Source: Natronolimnobius baerhuensis
GTDB taxonomy: Archaea; Halobacteriota; Halobacteria; Halobacteriales; Natrialbaceae
Direction of reading: 5' to 3'
Assembly: GCF_002177135.1 (NCBI RefSeq)
Contig: NZ_MWPH01000005.1
Span: 87,267 to 151,266, forward strand
Length of the DNA stretch: 64,000 nucleotides
Part shown: one piece after another, positions 26,696-36,561 of the stretch
How positions within the stretch are numbered: position 1 is the first letter of the stretch
Layout of the letters: the number at the start of each line of letters is the position of its first letter
The notes under the pieces: generated by a model
What the model saw: only the letters and a program-made list of their open reading frames with translations
The model's database searches: none
Told to the model about the DNA's origin: nothing
Made by a program: the position numbers and the translations under genes

Positions 26696-29600
26696 ATGTC
26701 AGCATACGACCCAATCGAACTCGGAGAACACGCACAAGAGAGCTACGCCCAATACCTCATCGGGAGTAATCAGCGCGGGTACCAGGGCCTCCTTAATGAC
26801 TTTAGCCACGACGAAAAAACGACTGCCAAGCAGGCCTTCATCCGCTCAAAAGGTCCGTATCTCCAGGGCGTACCCTCTGCACAGTGGAGCGAGACCTCAT
26901 GGCGGTCATTCGCGGAGGACGTCGAGGGCAAGTTCGCACCAGTCGGACTTGAAGAGCCTCTTATCAATGCCTTCGAAGAGCAGGGGTTCACGAACCTGCA
27001 GGAGCATCAAGAAGACGCGATTCGCTGGCTTGTCGATGATAATCATGCGCTAATCTCCGCGAGCACGGGTCGTGGGAAAACTGAGGCCTGGTTCATACCT
27101 CTCCTTCAGTACGCATTGCGGGCCAAGCAGGGAAACGTCCCGAACCGCGCTCCGAACAGCATTAAGGCGGTTATCACCTATCCGACGAAGGCACTCGCAC
27201 AAGACCAACTCAAGCGATTCATTGAGTATCTCTGGATCGCGAACCGGAAGTCCGGTCTCGCGGAAGACGAGCACATTACGATCGGCGTCTACGATGGTGA
27301 CACACCCCGCCGCGGCCAGTACAACAACGGGAAAAAGACGCATAAATATCTTGAGGACTCTTACGAATATTTTGAGCTTCCTGATTCAATCGCGGACGAA
27401 CTCGCGAGTAGTGATCGAGTGCGCGAAACCGAAGTGCCTCGTCTACATGTTAAAAAAGAGGGAAGTGAGTACTTTCTCCAGACTCGACAGTCATACGGCG
27501 GTGAGTTCCTCAAGTTCGTTCACCTCACCCGTGACCGGATGGAAGCAAACCCGCCAGACATTCTCCTCACAAATCCGGACACGATCAACTACCGGTTGTT
27601 CAACATCAACGATGAAAAGGCACACCGGCTCTTCGTGGACCAGCCGAAATTCCTCGTCTTCGACGAGGTACACACCTACGAAGGACTATTCGGGGCACAC
27701 GTCTCCTCCCTCGTTAAGCGCCTCCGTCGGCTTCGGAAGGCGCGTGACGTTGACGATCCGCTTCGGCTCGTCGCTTCTAGTGCAACCGTCGGGCACAAAG
27801 AGGAACTCTTCCAACGTCTCTTCGGTGTCCCACACGGTGACCCATACGAGATCATTGAGGAAGACACAATCGTCGAGGCGCCGTCACCTGTCGGCTCGCT
27901 CCCTAAGTATGTCACCAGTGAAATAGTTGACGCGGCCAGCCTTCGAGCCGATCTTGAACGCTGGTACGCTGGCGAACCGGTCCAGACCTACTCGTGGCTT
28001 GACGATCTCGGTATCAAACCCAACGACTGCAGGGGTACCGATGCGGTCCTCCGTACCGCAGCTGACGCAGGATCAATCCCATGGCTGACGCATCTCCATG
28101 AGGTCCTCCGCGATCCGACCGAAATCGACGATATAGCAAATGCACCCCGACCTGCTGACTTCGTCGACTACATCGCGACTACGTACGGGGTCGATGCTGA
28201 AACTGCCGAAACTGCCGCACAGAACGTACTTTCCCTGTTTGAAGCCGGCGACTTCGAGATTCGTGTCCACGTTTTCAATTGGCCGGTCGACGGCTACTAC
28301 AAGTGTCTACACTGCCACAGTATCTATCCAAGCCCACAGTCCTGCGATTGCGACGAATCTGCGGGCCATTCCTCGTTTGTAACGAAGATTCGACTGTGCA
28401 ACAAGTGCGGGGAGCAATTGTATGAAGCCTGGTACTGTCCGGACTGTGCGGACGTCCGTCCACTCCGACAGGAGACCGAGGGCGAATACCTGTACGCAAA
28501 CGAACCGGAATGTAGTCATGAGAATCACGGAGACCTCACGCGCGTATACTTCACACCGGAGTACGAGTGTGAATCCTGTGAACGCACGGCAACACCGAGT
28601 GAGAGCCTCGGATCCTGTGATGCCTGTGGTGGACTACTCACACGCACCGAAGACGGAATCGCCTGCAAGAACCCGGAGTGCTCGAATGAAGGGCGTACCG
28701 TCGACACGGCCTGCAATAATTGTGGGGGACGGCTTAGCGCCGAGGACGACCTTTCCTTCGAGTGTGACGACCCCGAGTGTGATAAGCACGGACAGGAACA
28801 GTCGGGGACAGAGTGTAGCGCATGTGACGCGCCGCTCATCCCGCGTCTTGTGCTCCCATGGGTGTGTACCGACGAAGACCACGGTGGACATCACGCACCG
28901 GAGGGGCTCACGGGTGGTTGTTCGTGCGGCCGGAACACGTTCGTCCTATCCGCGTACATCGACACGCAGGAGGCAGACTACTGTGAGGAGTGTAACGCGG
29001 ACCGAAACGACGTGTACTATCTCCCCGGATCCGGATGTGCGATACACGGTGACGATGATGTCAAGCGCGTCCACAAGTCGTTCAATCTACGCGCGGCGTA
29101 CCGTGATCAGGATGGTAACATTCGGCTCCAAACGCCGTCAGTAGCCAAGCACGCGCTTCCGTGCTATCATCAGTATCGTGACTACGACCACCTGATGCGA
29201 TCGCCAACAAATACCGGGGTCACGATGAGCCAGTTCATGCTGCGGAAGCTCTCAGACGACCACGGTGACCAGAGCGCGGGGAAGCTCATGTCGTTCGCCG
29301 ATTCGTACCACGACATGGAACGGCTGGCCAACGACTTCGACGAGCCGGAGAAGTTGCTGTTCATCCAGCAACAGATGCTCCGCTACGTCGACGAGACCGG
29401 GGAGACCACGCTTGCGGAACTCATTGAACAAACTCGAAGTCGGGCCCGCGAGTACTGGAACGAACTCGGTGCCTCTTCGGACATTATCGACGATGAGATT
29501 GGATTCTTTGAATGGACGGGAACGATCATCGGGGAACTCCTACCCGGGTCGTACCGACTGTTCAACGGCGACTATGGCCGGACTTACGGACGGATGGTGT

Positions 29601-32260
29601 CGAATGGACTATTGAACATCGACTTCGCGGAGACGCCACCGCTCAACGAGCACCGGAAAGTCTGCGCGGAACTGCTCGACAACAACCGCGTCACCCGTGA
29701 GTCTCTCATGGAGTCGCTCCGTGAAGACCGCGCCGTCGACAGTCCTACGGAAGTCATTGCGGATCTCCGTTCGAACGGTCTTATTCTGGTCGACGAGGAC
29801 ACGGACCGTGTCCAACTCAACCCAGACAAGATTCTGGTTCGGGCTGTAAATTCTGAACGTCCGATTCGGTATCTCTATCAGACAGATAAATTCGTCAGCG
29901 ATGCGACTGCACGTGTTGCGGACACCAACTACCGAAATGCAGTTGAATTCACAATTCCGTACACTGATCGAACGACGCTACAGTCGCCACACTTCAACCG
30001 TGACGCGTACTGGGCGACAACCACGGAGACGCGCCTCCTACTGAGTCAAGTGTACAAGGGCGATCTCAAAGCTGACGAGCGGCGCCGCATCGAACACGAG
30101 TTCAAGCGGAACGCGGTGCCGAACTTCCTCTCGACAGGGCCGGCGATGGAGATCGGTATCGACATCGGAGATCTCAATACTCTGCTCTTACTAGGCTCGC
30201 CACCAAACACGAACGCCTACCTCCAACGGATCGGGCGTGCAGGCCGATCTGCAGGGAAGTCACTGGTGACTACGATCAGCAAGCGGAACCCTATTGACTT
30301 CTATTATCACAAGAGGCCTGAGGATCTGATCAGTTCCGAAGAGAAGCCAATCCCACTCGACCAGCATAATGAGCATGTCCTCCGTTCCGCTCTCACATGG
30401 GCGACCATGGATTATATCGCCGCCAACTATCATATACCCTGGAAGAGCGAGAAGGTCATCGAGGGCTCCCGAATCACGTGCCCTGAACCCTCCGAGTGGA
30501 ACCGGTTCAAGAAGGACTCTACGCGCAGCGCACCCGACAGCGAGTACCTCACTTTCAACCGTGTCTACTACGGAAACGTGACGGAGACGGCCAAGGGTCA
30601 AACCCTTGCCGTGTTGGAGGCGATCGTACAGTCTGATGACGGGGTGCGTGCGTGGCTTGAAGATATCCTAGACTATGCGTATTGTCGGAATTGCGGTCAC
30701 ATCTACGACTCTGCGGTCACTGGCGACTGTAACAATTGTAACGAAGATACGCCGCTCAAAGTAGCCAAGGTTGAATATAGTGACATCATCGACAAAAGCA
30801 TCGCGGAGTTCGGCGAGCGACTGGTGCGGTTTGCTTATGAGTACCACGAGGATTTGACCGCAGAGCAGAGCGCGCTCGAAGAGCGACGGAGCGAGCAGAG
30901 CGAAATAATCGCTGATGCCAAACAAAGTACCGGCTTCGGCGACTTCTCGTCAACCGATGATGAAGAGGTCCAAGATGCCAAGCGCAAACTCGAGACGATC
31001 CGATCCGAGATCAAGACAGTCGACGAACTCCTCGACGAGTATGACGATATGAGCCTCGCAAATGTCCACGACCGGTCCATCCGCTCGGAGTTCACACCGC
31101 AGTTGCGCGTGTTCGGCGACAACGTGGCTGTAACCCGCTATCGCCGTAACCCGAAGACCGGAAAAATAAACGAGGAACAAGAGTCGACTTGGGACCGCAA
31201 CGCAGCGATGGCGCTTCGGGAACTGCACCCATACGCGTACAATCTCAAAAACAAACGTGGCTACGTTGTCACGCGAGTCCACGAGGACACGGAGGGAACC
31301 AAGGAACTCCGTGCGGAGCTCGGCACACAGCTTCGCTGTGGCAATTGTGGCGCGGAGGAAGAATGGAGGGGGCAGAACGTATGTCCCGACTGTGGAGCGA
31401 CTGGTCCCGACGTTGACCGCGTTGAGCCGATCGCTCTGAAGCGCGTCGAACTCTCCGATAAAGAACGGCAATTTGGTGATCGGCGTTCAGAGGACATCTA
31501 CCCTCTCTCCAACTATCACACCTCGCCCCGCAACACCTTCGCGCACGTCACTACTCGCGTCTCTGAATTTGAGCCTGACGAACGGACTGTCCTTACCGAT
31601 GCGAAAGAAAACCCTATCGTGGAACTCACGCACGGGGACATCGAGATTACCGAGGCAGTCGATTCATATACCACCTCCTACAGTGACGGCCAAAGTGACC
31701 CGAAGGAACAGACGCTTACCCTCTGCGGCGAACGCCACTGTAATAGCATCGTTTCGAAAAACACTGACGACGAACCAGTATGTCTACGCGACCCCGAACA
31801 CGACACTTCGAAGCAGCGCGAAGTGATGGTTGGTCGAATGTTCCAGACAAAAGGTATCCGATTAATGCCTGCAAAGGGTAGTTCACTCACGGAGCGCGAA
31901 CTACACACGCTTACTCACGGGTTCCGACTCGCCCTCCAGCGTATCGGGGGCGTCGAGATTCGGTCCCTGCAGGAATCGTTCGACTATGAAGAAGGTGAAA
32001 TGGAAGCGTTCATTTTCGAGAGTACTGTCGGTGGGAACGGAGTAACAGAATTACTTTACAACGTTGAGGACGGCCAGCAGGTCGAACTCGAGGACGCCCT
32101 CTCAGTGATGGCAGAGAACTTCGGTACATGCGACTGCACCTCTGGCTGTCCCGAGTGCATCTTCCAGTACGGCTGTGACGAGAACAACAAGGACTATACT
32201 TTCGACAAGAGCGGGTTGGTCGCCCGTCTTGATGGGCTATCCACCGTCGAAGACGACTAA
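26696..32260 (+). CDS. dpdJ: Giant DEAD/DEAH helicase with zinc ribbons and DUF1998, DpdJ-like
   Basis: 1854 residues. Q-motif-like FTNLQEHQEDAIRWL at 98-112, Walker A STGRGKTE at 123-130, DEVH box near 323, SAT motif (ASSATVG) near 363. A run of at least eight Cys-pair zinc ribbons occupies about 531-780 (CLHC, CNKCG, CPDC, CDACG, CNNCG, CSAC, CEEC). The second RecA domain has GPAMEIGIDIGDLN and QRIGRAGR near 1178. More zinc ribbons lie near 1325 and 1545. The C-terminal DUF1998 ends in the Cys-rich CDCTSGCPECIFQYGC near 1820. DUF1998 helicases act in DISARM and Dpd defence. This fusion is long for the family because of the ribbon insert. Confidence 0.82.
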   Translation: MSAYDPIELGEHAQESYAQYLIGSNQRGYQGLLNDFSHDEKTTAKQAFIRSKGPYLQGVPSAQWSETSWRSFAEDVEGKFAPVGLEEPLINAFEEQGFTNLQEHQEDAIRWLVDDNHALISASTGRGKTEAWFIPLLQYALRAKQGNVPNRAPNSIKAVITYPTKALAQDQLKRFIEYLWIANRKSGLAEDEHITIGVYDGDTPRRGQYNNGKKTHKYLEDSYEYFELPDSIADELASSDRVRETEVPRLHVKKEGSEYFLQTRQSYGGEFLKFVHLTRDRMEANPPDILLTNPDTINYRLFNINDEKAHRLFVDQPKFLVFDEVHTYEGLFGAHVSSLVKRLRRLRKARDVDDPLRLVASSATVGHKEELFQRLFGVPHGDPYEIIEEDTIVEAPSPVGSLPKYVTSEIVDAASLRADLERWYAGEPVQTYSWLDDLGIKPNDCRGTDAVLRTAADAGSIPWLTHLHEVLRDPTEIDDIANAPRPADFVDYIATTYGVDAETAETAAQNVLSLFEAGDFEIRVHVFNWPVDGYYKCLHCHSIYPSPQSCDCDESAGHSSFVTKIRLCNKCGEQLYEAWYCPDCADVRPLRQETEGEYLYANEPECSHENHGDLTRVYFTPEYECESCERTATPSESLGSCDACGGLLTRTEDGIACKNPECSNEGRTVDTACNNCGGRLSAEDDLSFECDDPECDKHGQEQSGTECSACDAPLIPRLVLPWVCTDEDHGGHHAPEGLTGGCSCGRNTFVLSAYIDTQEADYCEECNADRNDVYYLPGSGCAIHGDDDVKRVHKSFNLRAAYRDQDGNIRLQTPSVAKHALPCYHQYRDYDHLMRSPTNTGVTMSQFMLRKLSDDHGDQSAGKLMSFADSYHDMERLANDFDEPEKLLFIQQQMLRYVDETGETTLAELIEQTRSRAREYWNELGASSDIIDDEIGFFEWTGTIIGELLPGSYRLFNGDYGRTYGRMVSNGLLNIDFAETPPLNEHRKVCAELLDNNRVTRESLMESLREDRAVDSPTEVIADLRSNGLILVDEDTDRVQLNPDKILVRAVNSERPIRYLYQTDKFVSDATARVADTNYRNAVEFTIPYTDRTTLQSPHFNRDAYWATTTETRLLLSQVYKGDLKADERRRIEHEFKRNAVPNFLSTGPAMEIGIDIGDLNTLLLLGSPPNTNAYLQRIGRAGRSAGKSLVTTISKRNPIDFYYHKRPEDLISSEEKPIPLDQHNEHVLRSALTWATMDYIAANYHIPWKSEKVIEGSRITCPEPSEWNRFKKDSTRSAPDSEYLTFNRVYYGNVTETAKGQTLAVLEAIVQSDDGVRAWLEDILDYAYCRNCGHIYDSAVTGDCNNCNEDTPLKVAKVEYSDIIDKSIAEFGERLVRFAYEYHEDLTAEQSALEERRSEQSEIIADAKQSTGFGDFSSTDDEEVQDAKRKLETIRSEIKTVDELLDEYDDMSLANVHDRSIRSEFTPQLRVFGDNVAVTRYRRNPKTGKINEEQESTWDRNAAMALRELHPYAYNLKNKRGYVVTRVHEDTEGTKELRAELGTQLRCGNCGAEEEWRGQNVCPDCGATGPDVDRVEPIALKRVELSDKERQFGDRRSEDIYPLSNYHTSPRNTFAHVTTRVSEFEPDERTVLTDAKENPIVELTHGDIEITEAVDSYTTSYSDGQSDPKEQTLTLCGERHCNSIVSKNTDDEPVCLRDPEHDTSKQREVMVGRMFQTKGIRLMPAKGSSLTERELHTLTHGFRLALQRIGGVEIRSLQESFDYEEGEMEAFIFESTVGGNGVTELLYNVEDGQQVELEDALSVMAENFGTCDCTSGCPECIFQYGCDENNKDYTFDKSGLVARLDGLSTVEDD

Positions 32261-32338
32261 CTCCATCCAAGGACCTATGTCTCGTATCGGCCAATCACCA
32301 CTGTTTCAAGTAGTCCCACTGTGAGGGACCAGATATCA

Positions 32339-34279
32339 ATGGAACTCGAGATCCCGGATTCCTTCGACGAGTTCGATGCGCACGTACTCTGGGGCGTCTC
32401 TCCACATAGCCTCCTCTTGGCGAATATGTGTCTCCAAACGGACTCCTCACAGGCAGAAGTCGCTCTCCGACGCGCCTATGACATCGAGATCGTCCGCACG
32501 AACTACGAGGTCGATTGGGAGACTTACTACGAGTTTCTCACGTCGATCTGTACGGAGTGGTTCGTCAATTCGATCGGTTCGGCTGCGATCTTCGCCGATA
32601 GCACCACAGCAAAACAGTTCGTCGTCGGCGCAGCCTACGATACGTCGGTCGGTGTAATGCGCTGTCTCCGACAGGGTGTAGATCGATTTCTTCAGACAGA
32701 CGAAACGGATTCCATTGTTATTCCTTCCCGAGACCTCAAAGCGGTCAGTAGTCGGGACGATATCCGTCTCCTCCGATCATTAGGCGTTCTCCGTCGGACA
32801 AATCAGGGCTACGAATTCGACACGGAGGTTCTGCGATCGCTCCGACTCGGCCAGACATATTCACGGTCACAAGCAGCCTGGGCCCTCTCAGACCGGCTCT
32901 GTGCTCGACTCGGAATCGATCAACCAGCAGTCAACGAAGCCCTTCTCCACTCAGCCGACATTGACCCGCCAGACGACCGCCCAGAACGATCAGCAGCAAG
33001 TCTCCCTCTCTATCTGACCCGGTCTGACCTCGATACGTTCGTGAATACCATCTTCAGCGATGAGTTAGAGTCGACGATTCGAGAGATCCGAGAGAATATT
33101 ATTGTCGAACGGGCGCACATTCTGGATGCCCTTCAATTCGGCATGAGTAGTGAATCCGCTACCGCGGTCGAATGGCCGATTTCGGATGAAGCCGCAGTCG
33201 TGTGTGCAGTGGCGAGCCAACAGAATCGTCCCGTCGTCGCAGACTACCTCGTCGAACTGCTTGGAAAAGACGAATTCACGGTTCATGCGACACTCCGCGA
33301 TGCCGGTCTTACCGTAACTCTTGAAAACGGATTGTTACACTTCGGTAACGCATACGCAACTCCGATTGCTGACGAGGGCCCGATCAATACCTATCAGCAA
33401 TGGTTAACGACACGGTTATCCGGACTCGAGGCAAGTGAGCACGGCCTCAACGAATTAGTCAACCGACTTTCTGAGGGATGGGACCGACAACGACAATCGC
33501 TTTTAGAGGCGATCATTCAACAGCTAGACGACTTTCGAGTGAGTCCAACAACATTCGTCTTCTCAATGCTCGACCCAAACTATCTCGACGACGCCCAAAT
33601 GGACCAGTACGTCGACGATAGCGCGCACCTCCGAGACGAGGTGAACCAGATCAAAGCGTGGCGCGACGACCAACCGGGTGATGCGGAGACTTTCAGTAGC
33701 GCCGTCTCAGAGGTTTGCCATTATCCAGTTCACGAAGCAGGCACCGAACCAATCCTCCGGATTATGTCTCCCTGGACGAACTTCGCCATCCAGGACTACA
33801 CAGCGACATTCCGCTATCTCCTCGAAAACGACATTACGATTCAGCTTCTCTTTCGCCTTCCAAGTCGCCGGGGCTGGGACAACCTCAAAGAGCACTTGTT
33901 GACTCGCCTTGGTGAAACCAAGGGTAATCTCGAGTTGCGAACATATACACGATTCAAAGAGTTCCGTAACCACGATGAGCTCAGGGGGATTGAAGAGAGT
34001 GATGAGAACTACGTTGGAGAGACCGGAATCCACGCGAAACTGTTTATTGCCGGGAACCCATCTGACGGGACGGTGGTCGCCGGTAGTGCAAACCTCATGG
34101 AAAACAGTTTCTTTTATAATCCGGAGGCGGGTCTCAAGACGCACGACCCAAATGTCCTCGAGACGGCGATCGACTATTTTGATTTAATATGGAACATTGC
34201 AGAACCCGATCGGATTGACGAGTCTGCCTTCACTGGGAAAACAAATTTCACATTCTATCCAAAAGTGTATCGTGACTGA
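32339..34279 (+). CDS. dpdK: Phospholipase D-like protein, DpdK-like
   Basis: 646 residues from ATG 32339; a GTG at 32321 would add six. The C-terminal domain has a PLD half-site, GIHAKLFIAGN then TVVAGSANLMENSF (about 563-590), the HxK...GSxN pattern of HKD nucleases. IMSPWTNFAIQDYTATFRYLL near 480 is the usual opening strand and helix of that fold. Only one HKD motif is seen, so it likely works as a dimer. The N-terminal 400 residues are helical and winged-helix-like. It is last in the operon, 60-80 bases after the helicase. It is probably the nuclease that cuts unmodified DNA; this is inferred from DpdK and DrmC parallels. Confidence 0.72.
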   Translation: MELEIPDSFDEFDAHVLWGVSPHSLLLANMCLQTDSSQAEVALRRAYDIEIVRTNYEVDWETYYEFLTSICTEWFVNSIGSAAIFADSTTAKQFVVGAAYDTSVGVMRCLRQGVDRFLQTDETDSIVIPSRDLKAVSSRDDIRLLRSLGVLRRTNQGYEFDTEVLRSLRLGQTYSRSQAAWALSDRLCARLGIDQPAVNEALLHSADIDPPDDRPERSAASLPLYLTRSDLDTFVNTIFSDELESTIREIRENIIVERAHILDALQFGMSSESATAVEWPISDEAAVVCAVASQQNRPVVADYLVELLGKDEFTVHATLRDAGLTVTLENGLLHFGNAYATPIADEGPINTYQQWLTTRLSGLEASEHGLNELVNRLSEGWDRQRQSLLEAIIQQLDDFRVSPTTFVFSMLDPNYLDDAQMDQYVDDSAHLRDEVNQIKAWRDDQPGDAETFSSAVSEVCHYPVHEAGTEPILRIMSPWTNFAIQDYTATFRYLLENDITIQLLFRLPSRRGWDNLKEHLLTRLGETKGNLELRTYTRFKEFRNHDELRGIEESDENYVGETGIHAKLFIAGNPSDGTVVAGSANLMENSFFYNPEAGLKTHDPNVLETAIDYFDLIWNIAEPDRIDESAFTGKTNFTFYPKVYRD

Positions 34280-34346
34280 TGTCGTCTTTGTCGAAAAGGA
34301 CGCCCAGATTTGGTTCGATATTTTTCGAACACTCTACTACGATTAC

Positions 34347-34427
34347 GACGTCGATCACTCGTTGATGTTGGTATTCATTCCGATCAAGACCGTGTTCTTC
34401 GAGCGCCTCGAAAATCTCAAACAACAA
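34347..34427 (-). pseudogene. Broken HalOD1-like gene
   Basis: The minus-strand reading LFEIFEALEEHGLDRNEYQ followed by a VIDV-like segment matches the first 27 residues of the protein at 19601-19795, then diverges. It lies directly downstream of the intact metallopeptidase, as its homologue lies downstream of the stub at 19803. Confidence 0.65.
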
Positions 34428-34434
34428 CCGTCAG

Positions 34435-35370
34435 TCATTCATTGCTCATCACTTCCTCAACAGCGTCGATGATCTCCTGTGCAGTTGAACTAATGCGCTC
34501 GAGTCGATCAAGAATAGTCTCCGGTTCATCTCCTTCCCAGGCAGCGAGGTAGAACGCTGACCCACTCGTGTCTAGTCCAAAGTACCGCCCAACGATGTAG
34601 CCGACAGCTTCGGCCTCGAGTTCACGCTTCGATCGCTCGTCTTCAGTACCGGTCCCGCTGTGTAACAGCGCGTGAGCGTACTCGTGAACGAGCGTCACAG
34701 CAAGATCTGCCTTGTTTTTCTGATCGAGAACTTTCACGAGTGGTGCTCTCCCAAGACGGTACTGACAGATGCCCTTGGCGTTCCCGTGAGACCAGTTTCG
34801 AGGAGACACGACCGTCACCTCTACCTCGAGCAATTCAGCCGCTTCAAGGAGCGCTGGAGCTAGCTCTTTGCCTGATCCGTATGCCTCGGTCTCGAGATCC
34901 GGCAGTGGTTCGCCATCGGTCTGGGAAATATCGAACACAGGTGCAGGCCGGAACCCAACGAGACCTTTGTCCCACTCTCCTGGTTCTGTCTTGTCGTATT
35001 CACAGCCGATTCGTTCGTGGTAGGATGGGGCGTTCTCGCATTCAGGGCACTGTCTCGCGATGATCGGTGCCCAGATCCAGAGTGCGTTTTCGCCTTCTTT
35101 CACGTGCCGATCGAACTCATCTTGCCACGTTCGGTAGCCGGCGACTCGGCTTGCTTCGGGACACTGGAGTTTGATCAGGAGTGTATTCCGGTAGGAGTAG
35201 TCATGGAACCGACTCTGGACGTCGAGCCAGTCTTTGAATTGTTCACTCGAGACAGCGTCGTCGACCTCCTCCACAAGATCATGGACCCACGTCTCAATTG
35301 TACTGTGCATCTCATCACGGCGAGTCTTCGAATCGTCGAACGACTCTTGGGACGGTGTGCTTGCAGCCAT
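34435..35370 (-). CDS. ArdC-like antirestriction protein with ImmA/IrrE-type peptidase
   Basis: 311 residues from ATG 35370. The N-terminal domain (YSYRNTLLIKLQCPEASRVAG, then RTWQDEFDRHVKEGENALWIWAPI, about 54-100) resembles the ArdC/DUF1738 single-strand-DNA-binding domain of plasmid antirestriction proteins. A Cys pair (CPEC) and CEYD suggest a zinc insert. The C-terminal domain has VTLVHEYAHALLHSG, the HExxH zinc-peptidase site, near residue 230. ArdC proteins protect incoming plasmid DNA from restriction, which fits a conjugative or mobile plasmid origin. A 3' fragment of the same gene lies at 19803-19898, on the other side of the dpd-like operon. Confidence 0.85.
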   Translation of the reverse strand: MAASTPSQESFDDSKTRRDEMHSTIETWVHDLVEEVDDAVSSEQFKDWLDVQSRFHDYSYRNTLLIKLQCPEASRVAGYRTWQDEFDRHVKEGENALWIWAPIIARQCPECENAPSYHERIGCEYDKTEPGEWDKGLVGFRPAPVFDISQTDGEPLPDLETEAYGSGKELAPALLEAAELLEVEVTVVSPRNWSHGNAKGICQYRLGRAPLVKVLDQKNKADLAVTLVHEYAHALLHSGTGTEDERSKRELEAEAVGYIVGRYFGLDTSGSAFYLAAWEGDEPETILDRLERISSTAQEIIDAVEEVMSNE

Positions 35371-35608
35371 ATGTGAATACGTGCCTCTCGAGACTAACTC
35401 GAGATGGCCGTCACCCGTGTCGGCCACAAAAACCTCCACAAGCTGAGTGGTGCTTCAGAACTCGTCTTCTGAGTTTAGCGTTCCATCAACAGGCGGACAG
35501 CACCGGATCCTGACAGAATTGTCGGGCAAGATGTAGAGGATCTAGTCACCACGACGACTCAGCTTGTTTTACTCTGAAAACGATGAATTATCTGCTCACT
35601 ACAGATGC

Positions 35609-36097
35609 TTATTTATCGACCTGATGTACATATGCTGGTTGACGACTGTAAGACGCTGGAAGAGTTTCTCCGTTAACGAGTTTCTTAAGTCTTGTAAACG
35701 GGAAACGGTTCTCTGGCTCCAGTTCCCGACAGTCACTGAGAAGGTACAGAGTATCTGCATCGTCGAAATATTCACTCCACGTATCTCGATCTGCTATGTG
35801 TTCACGCATTCGGTCAGCTTTATCGGGGTTGTCCGCTGGATTAACAATAACATCTTCAATAGTACCAATGTGAGTAATGACATTCTCTTCTTCCCCACGT
35901 GATTTGATATAAGCTGGAAGTTCGCCGTGACGTTCAATACCGATTTGTGCAGACCGCCATGGTTTGTTTGCACGGTGCGTTACTTTTGAAAGTTGTACAG
36001 CATCCTCTAATCGTGACGGAAAATTGCGTGTGAACACCGCTGGATTACTGACGTTTCTCATCGCTACTTGTGCTGAACTGTATTCCTGACTCGACAT
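35609..36097 (-). CDS. Unrecognised small protein
   Basis: 162 residues from ATG 36097, MSSQEYSSAQVAMRNVSNPA. A central stretch KPWRSAQIGIERHGELPAYIKS, then EENVITHIGTIEDVIVNP, has the look of a small beta-barrel (PUA/EVE-like) fold, but I cannot place it in a family. The C-terminal YFDDADTLYLLSDCREL helix-strand pair is also unassigned. Monocistronic, AT-richer than its flanks. Confidence 0.6.
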   Translation of the reverse strand: MSSQEYSSAQVAMRNVSNPAVFTRNFPSRLEDAVQLSKVTHRANKPWRSAQIGIERHGELPAYIKSRGEEENVITHIGTIEDVIVNPADNPDKADRMREHIADRDTWSEYFDDADTLYLLSDCRELEPENRFPFTRLKKLVNGETLPASYSRQPAYVHQVDK

Positions 36098-36339
36098 ACT
36101 CAATTATAATATATTCTGATATGATATGTCTGTTTTGCATCCGGTAATTCCTCTACCTATATTGGTCGATCACTACCCTTTGTAGATCGAGTTTTGAACG
36201 TAGGGATGTACTACGGCGTTCAAAGTTGAAGTACGCTGAAGGCGGACGAATCGTTTCAGGATCAAAGACGTGATATCGCCCAGTCTCGAGTTAACTACAC
36301 ACACTTCATCAGTAGATATATGTTACAATAGCACAACAA

Positions 36340-36453
36340 GTAGAATGGAAGCCGGTCTCCCAGGGGGTACGAAATGCCCCGGGTGTTGAAGCCACCCGAG
36401 ACGGGCTTCCAAAACCCACCAGGGTTTTGCAAGCATGATTCCGTTCATTCTAC
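36340..36453. ncRNA. Multibranched structured element
   Basis: The closing stem GTAGAATG (36340-36347)/CATTCTAC (36446-36453) encloses an arm GGAAGCC-G-GTCTC (36347-36359)/GAGAC-G-GGCTTCC (36398-36410). The arm carries two hairpins inside it (GGGG...GCCCC at 36364-36380, GGGTG...CACCC at 36381-36397). A third hairpin, AAAACCC-ACCA-GGGTTTT (36411-36427), follows. At least five perfect or near-perfect stems in 114 bases indicate an RNA or a single-strand-DNA structure. It may be the end of an IS200/IS605-type element, a leader of the zinc-finger gene at 36562, or a free RNA. Confidence 0.5.
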
Positions 36454-36561
36454 CGGGATATAAACATCCCGCACGACGGTTGTATCGGCTAGCACCAGCA
36501 ATGCCATCGCTTTCTACACCGACTGTCCCAACAGAAGACGCGGTTGTGTTCGGTGATCGCG

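Noticed and set aside
22086..34279. Reading the operon as DISARM (DrmA/B/C)
   Set aside because: DUF1998 and PLD proteins occur in DISARM too, but there the DUF1998 protein and helicase are usually separate genes and a methyltransferase is in the core. Here they are fused, and an ATPase, a coiled-coil protein and a winged-helix protein precede them, as in Dpd.
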